The notes under the pieces were generated by a model that searched no databases, was not told the origin of the DNA, and saw nothing but the letters and a program-made list of their open reading frames with translations. DNA of 43,506 nucleotides from Candidatus Moraniibacteriota bacterium (GTDB lineage: Bacteria > Patescibacteriota > Minisyncoccia > Moranbacterales > GWC2-37-73), in the NCBI GenBank assembly GCA_013336225.1, contig JAAXUC010000008.1:1-43506 (forward strand), read 5' to 3'. Below are positions 38,719 through 43,506 of the stretch, in pieces; the stretch's first letter is position 1; each line of letters opens with the position of its first letter. A program made the position numbers and the translations under genes.

Positions 38719-38890
38719 GTTTGTATTAATTGCTGTTATGTCATCCCTAGCTATTGATGGCGAATTGCTGGGATAGGCTATGTCATTTGTATTTTTGTGA
38801 TACACATTTACCCGCAATGTTTCGCATGCAAACTCACTTGCTAAGCATTGTGGGTAGGTGTGCATAACTTCCAAAAATGGCTCAAAAGAG
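38719..38890. other. Gene-free spacer with potential RNA structure
   Basis: No convincing ORF (an 86-codon minus-strand frame at 38683-38943 runs through the terminator and promoter). TACCCGCAATG (about 38809) can pair with CATTGTGGGTA (about 38846), with one G-T pair. The heptamer ATGTCAT occurs twice. No promoter is seen for an RNA on either strand. Confidence 0.35.
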
Positions 38891-38895
38891 GGAGC

Positions 38896-38923
38896 TTGGC
38901 AGATATTTGACTTGTGGTATAAT
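38896..38923 (+). promoter_or_regulatory. Promoter of the nrdR-nrdD-nrdG operon
   Basis: TTGGCA, 16-base spacer, TATAAT. It predicts a start near 38930 and a leader of about 260 bases, most of it low-complexity AT sequence. Confidence 0.65.
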
Positions 38924-38934
38924 GGACTAACGGT

Positions 38935-38950
38935 ACACAACATATAGTGT
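38935..38950. promoter_or_regulatory. NrdR box
   Basis: ACACAACATATAGTGT differs in one position from the consensus acaCwAtATaTwGtgt. It lies just after the predicted start of transcription, where bound NrdR would block RNA polymerase. Only one box is seen; many genomes have two. Confidence 0.75.
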
Positions 38951-39193
38951 AAAAGCTCATAAAAATGAATTTTGTCAAGTTTTACAAGAGTGAAAAATAA
39001 ATGTTGTCAAGTGCTGAAAAGTTTATCAAGTTAGAAAGTTTTTAAAGTTTATAATGTGGGAGTTTTTTTAAAATAAATATAAAAGAGCTTAAATATTAAA
39101 TGTAAAGTTTTGAATTTAGAATTTTGAATTTAAATTGAGTCATTTGGATTTGATTAAAAATTAAAAATTAAAAATTAAAAATTTAGTAACGAT

Positions 39194-39649
39194 ATGATTT
39201 GTCCTTTTTGCGGACACGATGACACAAAAGTCGTTGATTCGCGCGACACCAATGATGGCAGAGCCATTCGCAGACGCAGGGAATGTGAAAAATGTCAGGC
39301 AAGGTTCAGTACCTATGAAGAGATGGAAATCATGCGTCTGATTGTGATTAAGCGAGATGGCAGCAGGCAGGAATATAGTCGCAGGAAAATTGAAGCAGGG
39401 CTACATAAGGCTCTGGAAAAAAGACCAGTCAGTGAAGAAAAGATTTCAAAGGCGATCGGCGACATTGAATATGAAATTCAAGCCCGCGAATCAAATGAGA
39501 TCACCAGTAAGGAAATCGGCAAAATGATCTTGGAAAAATTGAAAGAACTTGATGATGTGGCATATTTGCGATTTGCCAGTGTGTATAAAAGTTTTAAGAC
39601 GGCAGACAGTTTTCGTAAGGAGATGGAGAAAATGTCAACCGAAGGTTGA
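39194..39649 (+). CDS. nrdR: Transcriptional repressor NrdR
   Basis: Repressor of ribonucleotide reductase genes that senses ATP/dATP. The 151-aa protein has the N-terminal zinc ribbon (C3, C6, C31, C34 in MICPFCGHDDTKVVDSRDT and RRRRECEKCQARFSTYE), then an ATP-cone domain (LIVIKRDGSRQEYSRRKIEA through AYLRFASVYKSFKTADSF). The last residues (STEG and stop) are encoded by DNA that runs into the palindromic TGATCAGCCTATGGCTGA repeat, so the end of the gene may have been reshaped by that repeat. The NrdR box upstream indicates self-regulation together with nrdD. Confidence 0.96.
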   Translation: MICPFCGHDDTKVVDSRDTNDGRAIRRRRECEKCQARFSTYEEMEIMRLIVIKRDGSRQEYSRRKIEAGLHKALEKRPVSEEKISKAIGDIEYEIQARESNEITSKEIGKMILEKLKELDDVAYLRFASVYKSFKTADSFRKEMEKMSTEG

Positions 39650-39665
39650 TCAGCCTATGGCTGAG
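39640..39665. repeat. Part copy of the palindromic repeat at the nrdR stop
   Basis: GGTTGATCAGCCTATGGCTG matches one half of the 8179-8208 palindrome plus its centre. The left half differs (CAACCGAAGG), so this copy is imperfect. Confidence 0.55.
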
Positions 39666-39736
39666 AAACGAGTTAGCGTATAAACCAACATTTTTAAAAT
39701 ATAAATAACTAAATATACTGTAGGGGTAACATCAAT

Positions 39737-42010
39737 ATGGTAAAAATAAAGAAAAATTCAAAGAAGAAAGCTGTGGCAAAAAAAGTTGTGGCAGTAAAAA
39801 AGATAGTGTCACAAACGTCTGCAAAACCGAAAACAGAAAAAGTTGTAAATCAGGTGAAAAAATTAGTGAAAAGAAGTGGGCGCGTGGTGCCGTTTGATCA
39901 AAAGAAAATTGCCATTGCTGTTGAGCGTGCTTTTTCAGTGACTGGAGAGGGAAGCAAAGCTGATGCAAAAAAAGTTGCAGACAAAGTTGTACAACTGCTA
40001 AATAAGAATTTTAAGCTTGGCGAAATCCCCTCTATTGAACAATTGCAAGATTTGGTTGAGCGCGTGCTGATGATTTTGGATTTCGATGACACTGCCAAGG
40101 CTTACATTTTGTATCGCGAACAACATCGAAAAATTCGCGAAACTGAACATTCCTTGGATGAAGCTGTGAGCTTGGTGGATAAGTATATTCAAGAGCTTGA
40201 TTGGCAAGTGAAAGAAAATGCCAATATGGCGTATTCTTTGCAAGGACTTAATAACTATATTGCTTCAATTGTTAGTTCCAAGTATTGGATGAATCGCGTG
40301 TATTCAAAGGAAATCAGAGAGGCCAATGAAAGTGGGGATTTTCATATTCATGATTTGCAATTGGTGGCAGCATATTGCTGCGGATGGGATTTGCAAGATT
40401 TGCTTCGTCGCGGTTTCACGGGAGTTCCTGGAAAAGTTGCTTGTAAGCCAGCTAAACATCTTGGTTCAATTTTGGGGCAAATGGTTAATTTTATCTACAC
40501 TCTTCAGGGGGAAGTTGCTGGAGCGCAAGCATTTTCAAATTTCGACACTTTGCTTGCTCCGTTTGTACGCTATGACAAATTGAATTACGACCAAGTGAAA
40601 CAAGAAATTCAATCTTTTGTTTTCAATATGAATGTGTCAACTCGCGTGGGTTTTCAAACTCCATTTTCCAACATCACTATGGATATGACAGCTCCGAGCA
40701 TGCTAGCCAAGGAATCAGTGATTTTGGGAGGCGTGCCACAGAAGGAAACCTATGGCGAATTTCAAGATGAGATGAATATGATCAATCGCGCTTTCGCTGA
40801 GGTGATGACTGAGGGAGATGCAAGCGGAAGAATTTTCACTTTCCCAATTCCAACCTATAACATTGCCAAAGATTTTGATTGGACAGACAAACGTTTTGAC
40901 GCAGTTTGGGAAATGACTGCCAAATATGGCATCCCATATTTTGCAAACTTTGTTAACTCAGACATGGATCCTGATGATGCGCGTTCGATGTGTTGCCGTT
41001 TGCGTTTGGATAATCGCGAACTTCGCAAGCGCGGAGGAGGATTGTTTGGGGCAAATCCACTAACTGGCAGCGTTGGAGTGGTGACAATTAACATGCCGCG
41101 CATTGGCTATGTGGCTAAAAATAAAAAAGAATTCTTCAAACAATTAGACTCATTAATGGATATTGCCAAAGAGAGTTTGGAAACCAAACGTAAACTCGTG
41201 GAAAGTCTGACTGAAAAAGGATTATATCCATACACGAAATTCTATTTGGATGCGATCAAAATGCGCCAAGGTGCATATTGGTCAAATCATTTCTCAACCA
41301 TTGGTTTAGTTGGACTTAATGAAGCGTTGGTTAACTTGGTTGGAAAAGACATCACCACTAAGGAAGGACAGGATTTGGCTGAAGAAATTTTGACCCACAT
41401 GCGAGAAAAGATGCTCAAGTTTCAGGAAGAAACTGGCAGCATGTATAATCTTGAAGCAACACCAGCTGAAGGAACATCATATCGTTTGGCGCGCAAAGAT
41501 CGTGAGAAATTCCCAGACATCATTTTTGCCAACGACATGTCAGTGCGAAATGATGGCGCTGAACCATATTACACCAATTCATCGCAACTCCCAGTGCATT
41601 TCACAGATGATCTTTTCGAAGCTCTTGATTTGCAAGAGAAATTGCAAACCAAATACACTGGAGGCACAGTGCTGCATGGATTTTTGGGAGAAAGAATTTG
41701 GGATATTGAAATGGTTAAGAATTTGGTGCGAAAAATTGCTGAAAATTATGCGCTTCCATATTTCACTCTTTCGCCAACTTTCAGCATCTGTCCAGTGCAT
41801 GGATATATTGCTGGCGAGCAACCAATTTGTCCTAAGTGTGTGATTGAGCAAAAAACTGAAGTCTATTCTCGTGTGGTTGGATATATTCGTCCAGTGGAGC
41901 AATGGAACAAAGGTAAGCAAGCTGAATTTGCTGATCGCAAAGAATATATAAACGGAAATTGCGGAACGGTGCCTGCAAAAAAAATCGAAACAGTTAGTAA
42001 GAAGAAATAA
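39737..42010 (+). CDS. nrdD: Anaerobic (class III) ribonucleoside-triphosphate reductase
   Basis: Glycyl-radical enzyme that makes dNTPs without oxygen. Layout of 757 aa: Lys/Ala/Val-rich tail (1-45, KKAVAKKVVAVKKIVSQTS), ATP-cone (about 46-135, KRSGRVVPFDQKKIAIAVER), then the catalytic barrel (NFDTLLAPFVRYDKLNYD, TPFSNITMDMTAPS, GDASGRIFTFPIPTYNIAKD). The C-terminal zinc site is CPVHGYIAGEQPICPKC. The glycyl radical is Gly715 in VYSRVVGYIRPVEQWNKGKQ. After the glycine loop about 40 more residues follow, with an odd NGNCGTVPAKKIETVSKKK end. The radical is made by NrdG, encoded 383 bases downstream. The basic tail resembles those of HisS and the H1-like protein. NrdR should repress the operon. 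Confidence 0.96.
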   Translation: MVKIKKNSKKKAVAKKVVAVKKIVSQTSAKPKTEKVVNQVKKLVKRSGRVVPFDQKKIAIAVERAFSVTGEGSKADAKKVADKVVQLLNKNFKLGEIPSIEQLQDLVERVLMILDFDDTAKAYILYREQHRKIRETEHSLDEAVSLVDKYIQELDWQVKENANMAYSLQGLNNYIASIVSSKYWMNRVYSKEIREANESGDFHIHDLQLVAAYCCGWDLQDLLRRGFTGVPGKVACKPAKHLGSILGQMVNFIYTLQGEVAGAQAFSNFDTLLAPFVRYDKLNYDQVKQEIQSFVFNMNVSTRVGFQTPFSNITMDMTAPSMLAKESVILGGVPQKETYGEFQDEMNMINRAFAEVMTEGDASGRIFTFPIPTYNIAKDFDWTDKRFDAVWEMTAKYGIPYFANFVNSDMDPDDARSMCCRLRLDNRELRKRGGGLFGANPLTGSVGVVTINMPRIGYVAKNKKEFFKQLDSLMDIAKESLETKRKLVESLTEKGLYPYTKFYLDAIKMRQGAYWSNHFSTIGLVGLNEALVNLVGKDITTKEGQDLAEEILTHMREKMLKFQEETGSMYNLEATPAEGTSYRLARKDREKFPDIIFANDMSVRNDGAEPYYTNSSQLPVHFTDDLFEALDLQEKLQTKYTGGTVLHGFLGERIWDIEMVKNLVRKIAENYALPYFTLSPTFSICPVHGYIAGEQPICPKCVIEQKTEVYSRVVGYIRPVEQWNKGKQAEFADRKEYINGNCGTVPAKKIETVSKKK

Positions 42011-42027
42011 TTAAATTAAAAATTAAT

Positions 42028-42309
42028 ATGAAAAACAAACATATGTCCGAGAAATACACCTGCCATGATTGCGGCAAAGCAATCGAAAATAATGAAGAAT
42101 ATATGCCATACAAAGTTGGCAGCGAAGTTTACACCAAATGCAAAGTTTGTCATCAAAAAGACAGTGTGCTGAGAAATTTCAGGCAAACAGAAGTGTATTC
42201 CCGCGTGGTTGGATATATTCGTCCAGTGAGTCAATGGAACAAAGGCAAGCAAGCAGAATTTGCTGATCGCAATGAATATATGGTTGAGCAAGAAGCTTGC
42301 CCTTGCTAG
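42028..42309 (+). CDS. Stand-alone glycyl-radical mini-protein (NrdD spare-part-like)
   Basis: 93 aa. The N-terminal half is a zinc-ribbon-like Cys4 unit: YTCHDCGKAIENNEEYMP (C12, C15) and YTKCKVCHQKD (C38, C41). The second half, TEVYSRVVGYIRPVSQWNKG and KQAEFADRNEY, is nearly identical to the glycyl-radical loop of the NrdD just upstream; the radical glycine would be Gly62. The DNA of the two loops (about 41849-41949 and 42184-42281) is also close, roughly 12 differences in 98 bases, which implies recent duplication or gene conversion. By analogy with GrcA/YfiD, which replaces a damaged glycyl-radical domain of pyruvate formate-lyase, it may repair oxygen-cleaved NrdD. This role is inference. 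It lies between nrdD and nrdG, so it is made with both. Confidence 0.75.
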   Translation: MKNKHMSEKYTCHDCGKAIENNEEYMPYKVGSEVYTKCKVCHQKDSVLRNFRQTEVYSRVVGYIRPVSQWNKGKQAEFADRNEYMVEQEACPC

Positions 42310-42337
42310 TTATTGCAATTTGATTTGAGAAAACAGG

Positions 42338-42366
42338 GGCGATATTTTCTTTATGGAGATATCGCC
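42338..42366 (+). other. Hairpin between the mini-protein and nrdG
   Basis: Perfect 8-bp stem GGCGATAT / ATATCGCC with a 13-base loop, without a T-run. It may stabilise or process the operon mRNA rather than end it. Confidence 0.5.
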
Positions 42367-42392
42367 TCGAATTTCCTAAATAAAAATTTATT

Positions 42393-43094
42393 ATGCGCAT
42401 TGGTGGCTTTCAAAAATTAACTTTAATAGATTTTCCTGGTACGATTGCAACAACAGTTTTCACTGTGGGTTGCAGTTTTCGTTGCGGCTTTTGTCACAAT
42501 CCTGAATTGGTGATCAAGTCGCAATTTCCAGCAATGAACAATTTGGAAGAGGAATTTTTTGCTCATCTGGCCAAGCGCAAAGGAAAATTGGAAGGAGTTT
42601 GCATCACTGGCGGTGAGCCAACTATTCAAAGCGACATTATTGAGTTTATCAAAAAAATAAAAGCCATGGGTTTCAAGGTCAAACTTGATTCCAATGGAAC
42701 ACGCCCCGATGTGCTGCGAAAAGTGATCAGCGAAAAGTTGGTTGATTTTATCGCGATGGATATCAAAAGTTCACCTGAAAATTATAGCAAAACAGTTGGC
42801 CTTAAAGCTGACGTTGAGCGCATCAAATTGAGTGTGCAATTGATCATGAACAGTAAAATTCCATATGAGTTTCGCACCACGGTCGTGCCAGGAATTCATA
42901 GTGAGCAAGATTTTGGGGAAATCGCTAAATGGATCAAAGGCGCAAAGGCATATTACCTGCAAGAATATCGAGAAATGAGAGTGCTTGATCCAAAAATTAA
43001 AAGTCTCACAAAAGGTCAGAAAATTGATTTGGAGAAGATTAAGCTTGAGATTGAAAATAATTTTGCCATCTGTGGAATACGAAAAAATAGTTGA
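42393..43094 (+). CDS. nrdG: Anaerobic ribonucleotide reductase activating protein
   Basis: Radical SAM enzyme that abstracts the hydrogen of the NrdD glycine. Start MRIGGFQKLTLIDFPGTIAT is typical of the NrdG2/PflA-like branch. The cluster motif is GCSFRCGFCHNPEL (C27, C31, C34), followed by GVCITGGEPTIQSDI, KLDSNGTRPDVL and FIAMDIKSSPENY. At 233 aa it is a complete activase without auxiliary cluster domains. It could activate both NrdD and the 93-aa mini-protein, since their glycine loops are the same. A hairpin with a T-run follows at 43094-43126. Confidence 0.95.
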   Translation: MRIGGFQKLTLIDFPGTIATTVFTVGCSFRCGFCHNPELVIKSQFPAMNNLEEEFFAHLAKRKGKLEGVCITGGEPTIQSDIIEFIKKIKAMGFKVKLDSNGTRPDVLRKVISEKLVDFIAMDIKSSPENYSKTVGLKADVERIKLSVQLIMNSKIPYEFRTTVVPGIHSEQDFGEIAKWIKGAKAYYLQEYREMRVLDPKIKSLTKGQKIDLEKIKLEIENNFAICGIRKNS

Positions 43095-43126
43095 AAAATA
43101 ATGCTTTAATAAAGCGTTATTTTTTG
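43094..43126 (+). terminator. Terminator of the nrd operon
   Basis: 14-bp stem AAAAATAATGCTTT / AAAGCGTTATTTTT with one G-T pair and the loop AAT, followed by T-rich sequence. Confidence 0.75.
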
Positions 43127-43234
43127 TTATAATAAATCTATATTAAGCGTGGTGAATAAAACATGAATTATGCGCGTAGTAATCTTGAGTTGAGGATATG
43201 TGTAAATTTATATTAAATTCATAAGATAAAAATA

Positions 43235-43506
43235 ATGCTATTGGAAAAATTAAAACAACATGGTGTGAAGATAATGTTTTTTGTGATGAACTTGTCGGTT
43301 GTGGCAAGTGGAGTTTTTTTTATCAATCAAAAAAAAACTGAAAAGGCAACTCTGGCAGCAGCAGAACTGGATGCTCAACAATATAAATCAATGGTTGATT
43401 ACGCGCTTAATGCTCAGCAACTTATCTTGAGCAATAAGGCGGATAAAATCAACAGCGTGGTCAACAATTCAGGCACGGTCAATCGTCAGCAAAGTGTGCC
43501 AGTTGT
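43235..43506 (+). CDS. Membrane-anchored protein, cut at the window end
   Basis: 90 codons visible. It begins MLLEKLKQHGVKIMFFVMNL with one hydrophobic segment (about residues 12-30), then an Ala/Gln/Asn-rich soluble part (EKATLAAAELDAQQYKSMVD, NAQQLILSNKADKINSVVNN). The frame remains open at the last base. It looks like an exported or membrane-tethered protein; no domain can be named from this part. It has its own spacer after the nrd terminator, with TATAAT at 43128-43133 but no good -35. Confidence 0.6.
   Translation, partial: MLLEKLKQHGVKIMFFVMNLSVVASGVFFINQKKTEKATLAAAELDAQQYKSMVDYALNAQQLILSNKADKINSVVNNSGTVNRQQSVPV

Noticed and set aside
38683-38943. 86-codon minus-strand ORF after the secreted protein gene
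   Set aside because: It spans a terminator, a promoter and the NrdR box, with no SD.
1-43506. Recoded UGA (SR1/Gracilibacteria code)
   Set aside because: Several genes end at TGA in places where the families end, and no conserved protein needs read-through of TGA.
1-43506. tRNA, rRNA, tmRNA or RNase P RNA genes
   Set aside because: No T-arm-like GGTTCGAATCC sequences or other hallmark motifs were seen by eye on either strand; a covariance search would settle it.

Overview
The window looks like a chromosomal segment of a Candidate Phyla Radiation (Patescibacteria) bacterium, probably a Parcubacteria/Moranbacteria-type lineage. This lineage guess is inference from gene content: AT-rich DNA, compact housekeeping genes, a short Rel protein, an H1-like Lys/Ala-rich protein, many start codons without a Shine-Dalgarno (SD) sequence, and abundant small palindromic repeats between (and once inside) genes. 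TGA is used as a normal stop, so the recoded SR1/Gracilibacteria are unlikely. No tRNA, rRNA, insertion sequence or CRISPR array was seen.

Layout. 1-1.9 kb: envelope genes (end of a membrane glycosyltransferase, a WecA/TagO-like phosphosugar transferase, a DUF192 protein). 2.2-14.5 kb: mostly minus strand: a LysM-like membrane protein, prfA-prmC, rel, dprA-topA, and an LCP-family gene with pth, interrupted by two small plus-strand genes (H1-like protein, 51-aa protein) and by repeat-filled spacers. 14.7-22.8 kb: plus strand lepB, hisS, a HIT protein, rpsU, yqeY, ybeY, a DgkA-type kinase, ftsA and ftsZ. 22.9-38.7 kb: a large accessory block. 38.9-43.1 kb: the anaerobic ribonucleotide reductase operon nrdR-nrdD-(mini glycyl-radical protein)-nrdG behind a promoter with an NrdR box. 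The window ends inside a membrane-anchored protein gene.

The accessory block is the main discovery. It resembles an expanded His-Xaa-Ser (Hxs) radical-SAM peptide-modification system. It holds two HxsD-like small proteins, an HxsB-type radical SAM maturase, five more radical SAM proteins, a YcaO protein, an asparagine-synthetase-like protein whose glutaminase site is degraded, a possible ABBA-fold peptide prenyltransferase, an A24 (prepilin-type) peptidase, and one short precursor. The precursor has a leader, a signal-peptide-like segment and a core of seven His-Xaa-Ser triplets ending in GGWC. A lipoprotein and two other exported, mostly Cys-rich proteins lie in or beside it. Promoters and terminators divide it into about three transcription units: maturases, precursor with its neighbour, and the remaining tailoring enzymes. 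I infer that the peptide is modified by several radical SAM and ATP-dependent enzymes and then exported to the cell surface.

Other notable points: a free-standing glycyl-radical domain beside nrdD that looks like a spare part for it; a palindromic repeat inserted in frame in prmC; a 30-bp perfect palindrome with a filled and an empty site; H1-like basic tails on HisS and NrdD; promoters that would give leaderless mRNAs; and short upstream ORFs that overlap the start codons of two envelope-protein genes.
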